From the NCBI GenBank assembly GCA_963767245.1, contig CAVYDG010000011.1, positions 124,001-188,000 of the forward strand: a stretch of 64,000 nt of DNA, written 5' to 3'. A program made the translations under genes and the position numbers. This DNA comes from Roseiarcus sp963767245 (GTDB lineage Bacteria; Pseudomonadota; Alphaproteobacteria; Rhizobiales; Beijerinckiaceae). Below the pieces are notes generated by a model. The model was given only the letters and a program-made list of their open reading frames with translations, did no database searches and was not told where the DNA came from. How positions within the stretch are numbered: the stretch's first letter is position 1; each line of letters begins with the position of its first letter. Below, piece after piece: positions 1 through 8,225 of the stretch.

Positions 1-128
1 GACTTGCCGCATCCCGAAGGCCCGACAAGAATGACGAATTCGCCGTCCTCGACCCGGATCGACACGCCGTGAATCACTTCGAAACTGCCAAAGCTCTTGC
101 GCACGTTGGAAACTTCGACCGAAGCCAT
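1..128 (-). CDS. ABC transporter ATP-binding protein, sugar type (N-terminus only)
   Basis: Only the first 42 codons lie in the window; the gene runs off the left edge. The visible protein opens with MASVEVSNVRKSFG and reaches a Walker A motif, GPSGCGKS, at about residues 36-43. This spacing and the phrase EVIHGVSIRVEDGEF are typical of the MalK/UgpC/SmoK family of cytoplasmic ATPases that drive carbohydrate import. The ATG at 126-128 is preceded by AGGA about 9 bases upstream. No permease gene lies directly upstream, so any permeases and binding protein would be outside the window. The substrate cannot be inferred. Confidence 0.85.
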   Translation of the reverse strand, partial: MASVEVSNVRKSFGSFEVIHGVSIRVEDGEFVILVGPSGCGK

Positions 129-484
129 GTTTCTTGGTCCTGTTGCGGTTTACGCGAGGCCTTGACGCGCGGGCCTCGCGCCTTTGTCGGCCGTCGGCGG
201 CCAAAAGAGAACCCGAAGCGATCCGCGGTTGCGGCCCGCCATCACACCACTTGGTTTCGGAGCGCGGTTTAGCCGCGCAGGAGGCGCTCGATGTTGTCGA
301 CCAGGTTCGTTTCGTGGCGTCCGGTCTCGCCCTCGCGATCGATGCGCGACCACCAGCGTCGGTCAAGAGCCTCAGTCTCGAACGCTGCCGCCACTCGCCG
401 CAGACCGAATCGCCGCAAGCGACGCTCGACGCAATCGTTGCGTTCTGCGCGGAGGCCGCCTCTGCCAAATAGCGCCAAGCAACT

Positions 485-511
485 CCAAATAAATTGCTTG
501 TTTTTATTTGG
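485..511. promoter_or_regulatory. AT-rich dyad, CCAAATAAA-N9-TTTATTTGG
   Basis: Perfect 9-base arms (485-493 and 503-511) around a 9-base loop, in an AT-rich patch of an otherwise GC-rich genome. A further half-site CCAAATA lies at 556-562. It sits 357 bases upstream of the sugar-type ABC ATPase start, so an operator is possible. A hairpin of another kind is equally possible. No regulator is identified. Confidence 0.35.
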
Positions 512-723
512 TTTTATTCGTCCGAATCGGGACTTTTCAATGGGTTACGGCGGATCCAAATAGAAATTTTCTCTCCTCTCCGTCTCCTTTCCGACCCCGC
601 CCACGGCGGAGCCCGGTTACGGCCAGCGACTAAGGAAAAACGATAGCACGCATATCATATTCTGTAAAGAAGAAACTTGTCCGCATGGGTAGACCGTCCG
701 TCGCGGGCGGATGCTCATGAGGC

Positions 724-740
724 GCGACGGAACCCGCCAT
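724..740 (+). repeat. 17-bp direct repeat, copy 1
   Basis: GCGACGGAACCCGCCAT occurs here and again at 1218-1234, where it ends on the start codon of the three-module gene. The copies flank the DUF4062 remnant, which suggests duplication of a leader segment during formation of this island. Confidence 0.7.
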
Positions 741-760
741 ACCCTTTGCCGCGCCGCGCC

Positions 761-812
761 GCCATTCGCCGCCGCCCGCGCCTTGGCCATGGCGCGGGCG
801 GCGGCGAATGGC
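761..812. repeat. 52-nt near-perfect palindrome over the DUF4062 start codon
   Basis: Arms of 22 bases (761-782 and 791-812) are perfectly complementary. The 8-base centre contains TGGCCA, itself palindromic, so only one T:T pair breaks the symmetry. The right arm includes the ATG at 808-810. It could act as a very strong translation-blocking hairpin or be a palindromic insertion. No T-run follows, so it is not an obvious terminator. Confidence 0.75.
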
Positions 813-1214
813 GGACGTAAAACTCTTTCTCTCCTGCGTGTCCGACGAGTTCGGCGACTATCGCGACGAGTTGCGCAAGGGCCTGACGCTGCCCAATGTC
901 GCGGTCAAGATTTAGGAGGACTTCATGCGCAGGGCGGTGACACCCTGCGCATGCTGCAAGAGCATATCGAGCAGTGCGAGGCGGTCGTCCATTTCGCCGG
1001 CGACATGGATGGCTCGACCCCCAAGCCGAGCAGCGTGGTCGACCTTCTGACGCGCAGGCCCGATCTGGAAGCGCGGCGGCGACGGTTGCGGCGATCATGG
1101 GCAGGACCTCCTCGAGGGCTCGCGGGACATCCGGCGGGCTTCGCCCGCCACCTTCTCCGGCAAGGGGAGAAGGGCAGGCCGCCTTGACTTACAATGGCGC
1201 GAGCGGATGCTTGC
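808..1214 (+). pseudogene. DUF4062 domain protein remnant
   Basis: The frame from ATG 808 reads MADVKLFLSCVSDEFGDYRD and continues to ...NVAVKI, the canonical N-terminus of DUF4062 proteins, then hits TAG at 913-915 where the family has Gln. A second frame carries the next part of the domain (GGDTLRMLQEHIEQCEAVVH, then FAGDMDGSTPKP and LLTRRPDLEA) up to about 1075, so a frameshift lies near 920-935. A last trace, LTY..QW, appears at 1184-1200 behind a palindromic repeat. DUF4062 is a TIR-like N-terminal domain found in large signalling and defence-type proteins. The remnant is too broken to make a functional protein. Its similarity to the family is clear; its former full architecture is unknown. 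Confidence 0.75.
1133..1173. repeat. Double-hairpin intergenic palindrome inside the DUF4062 remnant
   Basis: GGCGGGC-TTC-GCCCGCC (1133-1149) is followed at once by CCTTCTCC-N7-GGAGAAGG (1151-1173). The CCTTCTCC arm recurs at 12016-12040 and 21658-21724, so this is a copy of a dispersed palindromic element. It lies between two pieces of the DUF4062 frame and may have helped break it. Confidence 0.6.
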
Positions 1215-1217
1215 GGT

Positions 1218-1234
1218 GCGACGGAACCCGCCAT
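1218..1234 (+). repeat. 17-bp direct repeat, copy 2
   Basis: Second copy of GCGACGGAACCCGCCAT (first at 724-740). Its last two bases are the first two of the ATG at 1233-1235, so it forms the immediate leader of the three-module gene. Confidence 0.7.
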
Positions 1235-3678
1235 GACAACCGAGTCCGGAAAGCCGCTCATAGCCACGAACAAAGCCTCGCTCGAAGCGTGGATGGGCGG
1301 ACAAAGCCGCGAGGTGGTTGTTGCCGTCGCTACGCGCGCGGCGCTGCGAGTTGCGCCCCTTGCTGTTCGTATCGCGCGAAATGGGCTCGATCCGACGCGA
1401 CAGCAAGAATTGGCCTTACTAACCGGAAGGATTTTTCGCGCGCTAGCGATAGCTAGGGTGTCGGCAGAGGATCCGAATCGAACCCTTAGTTCGGCTGCTC
1501 GCGAGGCAGCAGGCGCCGCTGGCGACTCGTCCGTGCTTGCTATTGTCGCAGCCGAAGTGACCGGAGCTGCTATGTCTGCGGCGTCCGCGGCAGCCAACTC
1601 GGCTGCGTGCGCCGCCGCAGCAACTCCCCAAATCCGGACGACCGCAGGTGCCGCCGTGGATGCCTTCGTCAAAGCCGTCGAAGCGGCAGACGCCAATATT
1701 TCCGGTGCGGACGCAGCTGCTTGGAGTGAGGTTCGCTCCGATATTGAGGCGGCGCGAGGAGACGATATCGGAGCGCTCCTAAGCGCGCCTCTCTGGCGGC
1801 AACGCGAGCCAAGATGGGTCCGGCCTGCGGTGGAAAGTCTGCAAGCAGCTCTGCCAGCGAACGAAGATTGGGCTGTTTGGATCAACTGGTACATGGAGCA
1901 CCTGAGCGGCGGCCCCCGAGAGGGCGCCTACGAGATCGTCTTTGCCAGCGTGCCGCAGGCGGAATGGGACAAAGGTCAGGCTGCGGCGAATGCATGGATA
2001 CGCGAGCATTTGCCGCCGGATTTTGCTCTCAGCGAAAAGCGAGCAGAATTTGAAATAGAAGACCGAGCTTGGCGCCGCGAATGGCTTGCGCGTCGAGACT
2101 CGTCGGAGGTGATCGCTATCGCAGCGCGGGTGGCGCTACGCGTATTACCCATTGCGCTTCAATCACCACTGCGAAGCCAAACCAGCGCAAACGACCAAAT
2201 GCACAAGGCTTTGAATGGAGCTATCTTTCGCGCGGCGGCGATCGCCTGGGTAAGAGCGAGGTATCCAGCTTCTCCTGGCGACTTTGATCCGAATGGCGCG
2301 ATGACCGCTCTTTTCAACCTCATCGCGCGGCGCGACGTTCCCGGTGTGGCAGCCGCTAGTTCCGTCGTTAGCGCAGTTACGGCCACTTTCGCCGACAGCG
2401 CCACAAACGCCTTCAACGCGTCTGAGGCCGCGGGTGTGGTTGAACTCGACACGCTCCGGGACGGGGTGGACGAACATGCTGAGCCCACCTCCGTCACTTG
2501 GGCAGAAATTCGCGCCGATGGCACAACGCTTGATAGGTCTGGGGTGGGCGGACTCGTGGATGCGCCGCTCTGGTCCCGCGGCGCGCCACCTTGGGCGACT
2601 GACGGATGGGGCCGGGGCCGCAGCATTTTGCCAAGCGGCGAGGACTGGGACGTGTGGATCGACTGGTACGAGGACCGCCTACGCGGGGGCTCGCGCGGCG
2701 AGGGCCACGAACCTGTTTTCGCTCGCGTTCCGCAGGAGGAATGGGACAAGGGACCGGCGGCGGCGAACGCGTGAATCAAGGCGCAACTTCAAGCGAGCGA
2801 GACCGACCCTCCACGCGAGAGGATCGATTTCCACGACCGAAATTCATTCGAAAAATGGCTCGAAGGTCAGGAGCCGAATGTTCCGGTCCTGCTCGCGACG
2901 CGTGCAGCCTTGCGCGTCCTGCCGGCCTCCCTCCGTACTGGAGGCACGTCGGGCTATGAGGCGCTAGTCGAGAAGGTTTTGAGGGGAGAGGCCTTTCGCG
3001 CGATCGCGCTTGCCCGAGTAAGCGCCATGTGGCCGAGCAATTCTCCGGCGTTGCAGGTTTCGCTTGACGCCGCGGCTGCACCCGCCGTGAACCGCCCCCT
3101 GAGCCCAGCCGGAGTCGCAGCCGATGCGGCTGATGCGGCGCGTCTCCGTGTTACACGCTCAGCCGCGAGGGCCTCAGCTGCGCGAGCGGCCGAAAACGCG
3201 GCGCTGATTTTGGCGAGCGACGCCGGCCCAGAGGCGTCACAAGCCGCCTGGGAGGAATGTCGATTCGACGCGCGCCGGGTAACGCTGGGGGCTGCGGGTC
3301 TTTCGAACTGTCCGATCTGGTCGGCTGGGCGTGGCCAGTTTTGGGAGGAGGGCGCCTGGGTCAAACTTCGAACAACTCTTCCAAAAAACGAGGACTGGGA
3401 CGTCTGGATCGAGTGGTACGACGGGCGCCTCCGCGGCGGCTCGCGAGGCGAGGCTTACGAACTCGTATTTGCCAGCGTCCCGCAAGCGGAGTGGAACAAG
3501 GGACCAGCTGCGGCGAATGCGTGGATCAAGGCGCATCTGCCGCAAATTGGCGGGCGTCGAGACCTTCCCTTGCCGCTCGAGAACGTTCCATCGGTCAACA
3601 CCTACGCCATTAATGCCGCCGGGAGGATCGCGGTCGTCGCAGGGCCGCAGAACGTTCCTCTATTCCCGTTTTCAACTA
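1233..3678 (+). pseudogene. Three-module repeat protein, 5' part (nonsense mutation, then IS630 insertion)
   Basis: Starts at ATG 1233 (MTTESGKPLIATNKASLE). Three homologous modules of roughly 255-280 residues follow in one frame. Each opens with an ATRAALRVLP-like helix, has an Ala-rich middle, and closes with WIxWYxxxLxGGxRxxAxEx, then VFAxVPQxEWxKGxAAANAW. Modules 1 and 2 end near 2035 and 2820; module 3 ends near 3560. The closing AAANA of module 2 meets TGA (2772-2774) exactly where modules 1 and 3 have Trp, and the frame stays open afterwards, so this is a single TGG-to-TGA change. Module 3 leads into a Pro-rich linker and the frame is cut at 3677 by an IS element; the rest continues at 5178. 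Without both lesions the protein would have 1,053 residues. No signal peptide is visible. The family is not one I can name; similar tryptophan-rich WxxWY modules occur, as far as I recall, in hypothetical proteins of methanotroph-type Hyphomicrobiales. Confidence 0.75.
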
Positions 3679-4836
3679 GTACCTCGTCACAGAGGTTTTG
3701 ACTCTTTGATTTTGGTCTGATTTGAGCGTGGGCTTCGGGTAAGTGCGCCCCATTTTGGCGCGGGCTTTTTGGGTTGTGAACATCCAGTTGATGCGGGAGC
3801 ATTCGGCGTTGCGTCGCTTCTCCCAAGCGGCGGTCTCGGCGACAAGCCGGGTGTAGCTTTCGATGCGCCGATCGAGACATTGACTGGCCAGGACGCCGAT
3901 CTCGATCTCGACCATGTTCAGCCAGCTGGCGTGCTTGGGGACGTAGTGGAACTCCAGCCGGCGCAGCACCCGTCGCGCTTCGTCGGCTGGGAAAGTCTGG
4001 TAGAGCGCGCCGGCGGAATGGGTCGACAGGTTGTCGAGCACCACGCGAATGCGCTGCGCCTCGGGATAATGGACATCGGTGAGGTCGCGCATGCAGACGG
4101 CGAAGTCTTCCGCGGCGCGCCGTTCGGTGACCTTCACCTTGCGCCAGGGGCGGTTCACATCCAAGAACACGAACAGGTTCGCGGTTCCGTTGCGTTTATA
4201 TTCGCAGTCGTAGCGCTCGATTTGCCCCGGCTTGGGCGGGATCGGCCGGCGGACCTCGCCGATGAGCTGGATCGGGCTCTCGTCGAAGCAGACCACCGGG
4301 CGCTCGGGATCGGGCGCTTCGGAATAAAGATCGAGCACGTCCTCCATACGGGCGACGTAGTCGGCGTCGACCTGCGGAATGCACCACATGTCCTTGCGCC
4401 ATGGCTTGAGGTCATTTTCGGCCAAGCGCCGACGCACCGTCTCGCGCGACACACTCTCGTGCGCAGTCAGCCTGACCAGTTCACCCGACAGCAGCTCCAG
4501 CGTCCAGCGAGCTCGGCCCGCGGGTGGACTCGAACAGGCCGTTGCCACCAGCAGGGCTTCCTCCTTGCCCGAGAGCTTGCGGTTTGCTCCGGGGCGCGGC
4601 TCTTCGCTGAGCGCCGCCTCCAGGTTGCCGAGGACGAAGCGGCGCTTAGTCCGATAGACGGTCGAGCTGCCCGCGCCGACATTGGTCGCGATCGCCTCGT
4701 CGCTGGCGCCGCCATCCGCCGCCAACAATATCTGCGCCCGCTTGAGCCTGCGTGCCGCATGCTTGCCGCCGCTCAGAAGCTCCGTCAGTTCGGTGCGTTC
4801 GGTTTGGCTGAGTTCGACCCGATAGCGTACATTCAT
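3676..4836 (-). CDS. IS630-family transposase
   Basis: A 386-residue DDE transposase that starts at MNVRYRVELSQTERTEL. The N-terminal third is an HTH region (DEAIATNVGAGSSTVYRTKR). The catalytic core shows VVCFDESPIQL (first Asp), VVLDNLSTHS (second Asp) and SWLNMVEIEIG (Glu). The extension YRV and the pattern KPWRKDMWCIPQ match the IS630 subgroup with an N-terminal HTH. Its stop codon TAG is completed by the target: the last sense codon, TAC, is the element end (3679-3681), and TAG is made of the duplicated TA plus the next flanking base. The start lies 43 bases from a divergent passenger gene. The catalytic residues are intact, so it may be active. Confidence 0.92.
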   Translation of the reverse strand: MNVRYRVELSQTERTELTELLSGGKHAARRLKRAQILLAADGGASDEAIATNVGAGSSTVYRTKRRFVLGNLEAALSEEPRPGANRKLSGKEEALLVATACSSPPAGRARWTLELLSGELVRLTAHESVSRETVRRRLAENDLKPWRKDMWCIPQVDADYVARMEDVLDLYSEAPDPERPVVCFDESPIQLIGEVRRPIPPKPGQIERYDCEYKRNGTANLFVFLDVNRPWRKVKVTERRAAEDFAVCMRDLTDVHYPEAQRIRVVLDNLSTHSAGALYQTFPADEARRVLRRLEFHYVPKHASWLNMVEIEIGVLASQCLDRRIESYTRLVAETAAWEKRRNAECSRINWMFTTQKARAKMGRTYPKPTLKSDQNQRVKTSVTRY

Positions 4837-5175
4837 CCGTGCCTCCTCGTGTTGAGGCACGCACGAACAGCTGAATCGGATGGCCGGAGTGAGTCGCCCT
4901 GCAAAAACCTTCACACCCAGGCAGGGCCAATATCTGGCGTTTATCCACCTCTACACGCGCCTGCACCGCCGGCCGCCGGCCGAAACTGAGATGCAGGACT
5001 ATTTTCGCGTCAGCCCGCCTTCCGTGCACCAGATGGTACTACGCTCGAACAAGCTGGCTTCATTAGGCGGCAGCCAAGAACCGCCCGCAGCATCGAACTG
5101 CTCGTTGATCCGACACAGCTGCCAGAGTTACTTTGACCCCCGATTCAACCGGTCAAGATCACTGTGCCGAGGTAC
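3679..5175. mobile_element. IS630-family insertion sequence with passenger gene
   Basis: Imperfect terminal inverted repeats start GTACCTCG: 3679-3702 and 5152-5175, 20 of 24 positions identical. TA is duplicated at 3677-3678 and 5176-5177, and the reconstructed target is CTAG, as known for IS630. Removing 3679-5175 plus one TA joins ...PFSTS to AEDHRLWLAA in one frame, so the insertion point is certain. The element is 1,497 bp, longer than the usual 1.1-1.2 kb, because it carries a divergent passenger gene besides the transposase. Confidence 0.93.
4880..5136 (+). pseudogene. LexA-like HTH passenger protein of the IS630 element (frameshifted)
   Basis: Starts MAGVSRPAKTFTPRQGQYLA and continues with a winged-helix segment ending SVHQMV. 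These short LexA-DNA-binding-domain-like proteins are typical companions of IS630-type elements in Alphaproteobacteria. One base is missing near 5039-5042. In the shifted frame the rest of the domain is intact: TLEQAGFIRRQPRTARSIEL, then LVDPTQLPELL and TGA at 5134-5136. The original product would be about 85 residues. It is divergent from the transposase and could have regulated it. A sequencing error rather than a true deletion is possible. Confidence 0.72.
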
Positions 5176-5177
5176 TA

Positions 5178-5893
5178 GCGCCGAAGACCATCGTCTTTGG
5201 CTGGCAGCCGCGCGCTCGCTCGCTCGCCGCCTGATCGAGGACATCGACGCGCAGAAGTTCGGCAATTTTCCGGTCGAGCGCTATCGCGAGTACGTCGAGC
5301 GGTACGAATTAGACCTCCCGCCCGAACCGGGCGAGGGCAACTTTGTGCTCGCGGATTTCGAGGCCCGGAGCATCCGCACGCTCTTCGCCGACGAAGCGGG
5401 CATTCTTCCGACAAGATTCGCGAGCCGATTGAAGTCGTTTCTTGAGGCCCATTTTGCGCTGCGTCCCTTCTACCCAACAATCGCTCGCATGTACGAGGCG
5501 ATCAATACTGGGCGACTTCAGGAACCGCCGCCCTTTGAAGAGTTTGAACGCTTCAACAGAACGGTCGTTGAGAACAGCGAGCGCTTCGAGCTGGAGGTTC
5601 TGGAAGGGCTCGAACAAATCAGCCAGGCTGGAGCTGCCGCGCCAACGGAACCGGAACCTAGCGGAGCAACAGCGCAATTTATCGAGCCACCGCCCGATCC
5701 GCTTACCGAACCGGACCCTGTCAAGGAACGGGCGTTTTCCATGGCGGGAGCCGCCAACAATATCGTCGCCGCCGCCCGCAGGGGCGCAGAAATGGGCCGG
5801 ACACTGGATGGATCGGACAAGTTCCTCCACACCATTCACGACGCAGCGGCAGTAGCGATTGAATGGCTACACCACTTCTCAAACACCCTATGA
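5178..5893 (+). pseudogene. Three-module repeat protein, 3' part
   Basis: Continuation of the frame that ends at 3678. It reads SAEDHRLWLAAARSLARRLI and gives about 238 residues to TGA at 5891-5893. This part carries no WxxWY module. It has a helical region, a segment around LADFEARSIRTLFADEAGIL, a second helical segment with ALRPFYPTIARMYE, then an acidic, Pro-rich linker and a C-terminal Ala-rich helix (KFLHTIHDAAAVAIEWLHHF). This looks like the globular C-terminal domain that follows the repeats. The piece has no start codon or leader of its own and is unlikely to be expressed alone. Confidence 0.7.
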
Positions 5894-6337
5894 CGTTTCC
5901 CCGGATTGTTTGCGCAGCACAGTCGGGGCCACTGTCATCGGCGCGCAACACCTTGGCGAGAATTCGCTGCGTTCAACATTTAAGAGCTGACTTCGGCCGC
6001 CAATTCGTGTAAATGCGGCGCTCTCGCGAGGATCATTGGTCCGCGAGATCGTCATTGGCGCGAACCTGAGGGAGCCGGAATGATTTCGATTCAACGACAT
6101 CCGGACTCCGTCGGCTACCCGCTCCCGCTTCGCCTTCGAATGCCTCAAGCACTCGTGGGCCACCCGCTCCTTCTGGTGAGCGCCGCCTGACCTGACGCCG
6201 AGGCGCCCGCGGCTTTAGTCCGCGCCCCTAGTCGTAGCTTTTCTCGCGTTTCGTCGGCCGTTTCGCCGTTTTCGGCGGTGCGTCCGGCGTCGCTTCCGAA
6301 TCCGGCTTTGGCCGCGATTCCGAATGGAAACCCGCCC
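5894..6337. other. Intergenic region, no gene seen
   Basis: 444 bases between the end of the repeat gene and the ABC exporter. No frame has a plausible start and family resemblance. No clear terminator or promoter pair was recognised. Confidence 0.5.
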
Positions 6338-8173
6338 ATGTTCCGGTTCTTCGAGACCCGCATCGATCCGTTTCGCGATCACGACGACAGCATGCCGCCA
6401 GCGACCCTGTTCGGCTATTACGGGCGCTATTGCCTTCAGGTCTGGCCCTTTCTCGCCGCGTTGATGACGATCAGCCTGATCGTTTCGCTGATCGAAGTCA
6501 CGATCCTGCGCTTCATCGGCGCGCTCGTCGATCTCTTGCGCGCGACCGACCCCGACCACGTGCTGCAGGACTACGGCGGCGAGTTCCTGGCGATGGCGCT
6601 GTTGATCCTGATCGGCCGGCCGCTGGTGAGCTTCACCCACGACCTCATCGTCCAGCAGGCGATCGCGCCCGGAATGACCAACCTCATCCGCTGGCAGACG
6701 CATCGCTATGTCTTGCGCCAGTCGGTGAGCTATTTCGCCAACGATTTCGCCGGCCGGATCGCCTCCAACATCGTGACCGCGGCGGCGTCGCTGCGCGACT
6801 TGGTGGTGCAGATCATCGATGCGCTGTGGTTCGTGGCAGTGTTCGCGTTCAGCGCGCTCTTCATCTTCGCTGAGACCGATTGGCGCCTCGCCGCTCCTTT
6901 GGGCTTGTGGATCGCCGTCTATATCTCGGCGCTGTCCTATTTCGTGCCGCGCATCCGGCGCCGGTCGGAAGCGCTCGCCCACATGCGCGCGACGGTGACG
7001 GGCCGCGTCGTCGACAGCTACACCAACATCCAGACGGTCAAGCTGTTCGCTCACCTCGAGCGCGAGGACGAGCAGGCCCGCGAGGCGCTCGCCGACCACA
7101 CCGCGGCGTTTCATCGCCAGACCCGGCTGATCACGCTTCTGAACCTGACGGTTTCCATGAGCAACAGCGTTCTCCTGGTCAGCGTCGGGACGATCGCGGT
7201 CTGGCTCTGGGCGCATGGCGCCGTGTCGCTCGGCGACATCGCCGTCGCCACGGGGCTGGCGCTGCGGGTGGCGCTGATGTCGGGCTGGGTGATGTGGACC
7301 TCGATCGGCATCTTCGACAATGTCGGACAGGTGCAGGAGGGCATGCGGACGATCGCGCGCCCGCGGGCGCTCACCGACCGCGCCGACGCGCGGACGCTCG
7401 CCGTGCCGAAGGGCGGCATCCGGTTCGAGAACGTGCGATTCCACTACGGCAAGGCCGGCGGTGTGATCGACGACCTCTCGTTCACGATCGCGCCCGGCGA
7501 AAAGGTCGGGCTGGTCGGGCGGTCAGGCGCAGGCAAGTCGACGCTGGTCAACCTGCTCTTGCGTTTCTACGACGTCGAGGCTGGGCGCATCCTGATTGAT
7601 GGCCAGGACATCGCCGCGGCGACGCAGGACAGCTTGCGCCAGCAAATCGGCATGGTGACGCAGGACACGTCCCTGCTGCACCGCTCGATCGGCGAGAACA
7701 TCCTTTATGGCCGGCCCGACGCGACGACCGAGGCGATGGTCGCGGCGGCGCGACAGGCGCACGCGCACGAGTTCGTGATGGGTCTCACCGATCCTGACGG
7801 GCGGAAAGGATATGACACGCTGGTCGGCGAGCGCGGGGTCAAGCTGTCCGGAGGCCAGCGCCAGCGCATCGCCATCGCGCGCGTCCTGCTTAAGAACGCG
7901 CCGATTCTGGTGCTCGACGAGGCGACCTCGGCGCTCGATTCCGAGGTCGAGGCGGCGATCCAGGAGAATTTCCAGACACTGATGGAAGGCAAGACAGTCA
8001 TCGCCGTCGCCCATCGCCTCTCGACCATTGCGGCGATGGACCGGCTGATCGTGCTCGAGGACGGCGATATCGTCGAGACCGGAACACATCAGGAGCTGCT
8101 GGCGCGCGGCGGGATCTACGCCGCGCTGTGGCGGCGCCAGTCCGGCGGCTTCCTGGACGCGCGCGCCGCGTGA
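6338..8173 (+). CDS. ABC exporter, fused permease and ATPase
   Basis: A 611-residue type IV ABC exporter half-transporter. Six predicted membrane segments lie in the first ~310 residues. The nucleotide-binding domain has Walker A GRSGAGKST at about 394, signature LSGGQRQR near 502, Walker B ILVLDEATSALDSE near 524 and an H-loop in VIAVAHRLST near 555. It should work as a homodimer in the inner membrane and export a hydrophobic compound. The family (MsbA/MdlB-like) does not reveal the substrate. ATG 6338 is preferred because it follows GGAA and starts the conserved MFRFFETRIDPF. It stands alone; a strong shared hairpin follows its stop. Confidence 0.9.
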   Translation: MFRFFETRIDPFRDHDDSMPPATLFGYYGRYCLQVWPFLAALMTISLIVSLIEVTILRFIGALVDLLRATDPDHVLQDYGGEFLAMALLILIGRPLVSFTHDLIVQQAIAPGMTNLIRWQTHRYVLRQSVSYFANDFAGRIASNIVTAAASLRDLVVQIIDALWFVAVFAFSALFIFAETDWRLAAPLGLWIAVYISALSYFVPRIRRRSEALAHMRATVTGRVVDSYTNIQTVKLFAHLEREDEQAREALADHTAAFHRQTRLITLLNLTVSMSNSVLLVSVGTIAVWLWAHGAVSLGDIAVATGLALRVALMSGWVMWTSIGIFDNVGQVQEGMRTIARPRALTDRADARTLAVPKGGIRFENVRFHYGKAGGVIDDLSFTIAPGEKVGLVGRSGAGKSTLVNLLLRFYDVEAGRILIDGQDIAAATQDSLRQQIGMVTQDTSLLHRSIGENILYGRPDATTEAMVAAARQAHAHEFVMGLTDPDGRKGYDTLVGERGVKLSGGQRQRIAIARVLLKNAPILVLDEATSALDSEVEAAIQENFQTLMEGKTVIAVAHRLSTIAAMDRLIVLEDGDIVETGTHQELLARGGIYAALWRRQSGGFLDARAA

Positions 8174-8180
8174 TGGGCGC

Positions 8181-8204
8181 CCCTCTCCCGCTTGCGGGAG
8201 AGGG
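8181..8204. terminator. GC-rich hairpin between convergent genes
   Basis: CCCTCTCCCGC-TT-GCGGGAGAGGG: perfect 11-base arms with a 2-base loop, directly after the ABC exporter stop and before the convergent msrA stop. It belongs to the same dispersed palindrome type as 21658-21678. There is no T-run, so the terminator role is inferred from position. Confidence 0.5.
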
Positions 8205-8225
8205 CCGGCCGGGGTGAGGGGGCGA

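Larger units (their letters stand above)
129..760. other. Intergenic stretch without a convincing gene
   Basis: About 630 bases with no reading frame that resembles a known protein. The short frames have no good ribosome-binding site and the composition of non-coding DNA. The first half is GC-rich. Bases 470-570 and 630-690 are strikingly AT-rich for this genome and could hold promoters. An inverted repeat in the AT-rich part is listed separately. Confidence 0.5.

Noticed and set aside
269..478. A 69-codon minus-strand frame in the left gene-free stretch
   Set aside because: No ribosome-binding site, no family resemblance, overlaps other equally good frames.
2772..2774. UGA recoding (selenocysteine or Trp) in the three-module gene
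   Set aside because: No selenocysteine-type structure after the codon is evident, the site is a Trp in the sister modules, and TGA ends many other genes in the window normally.
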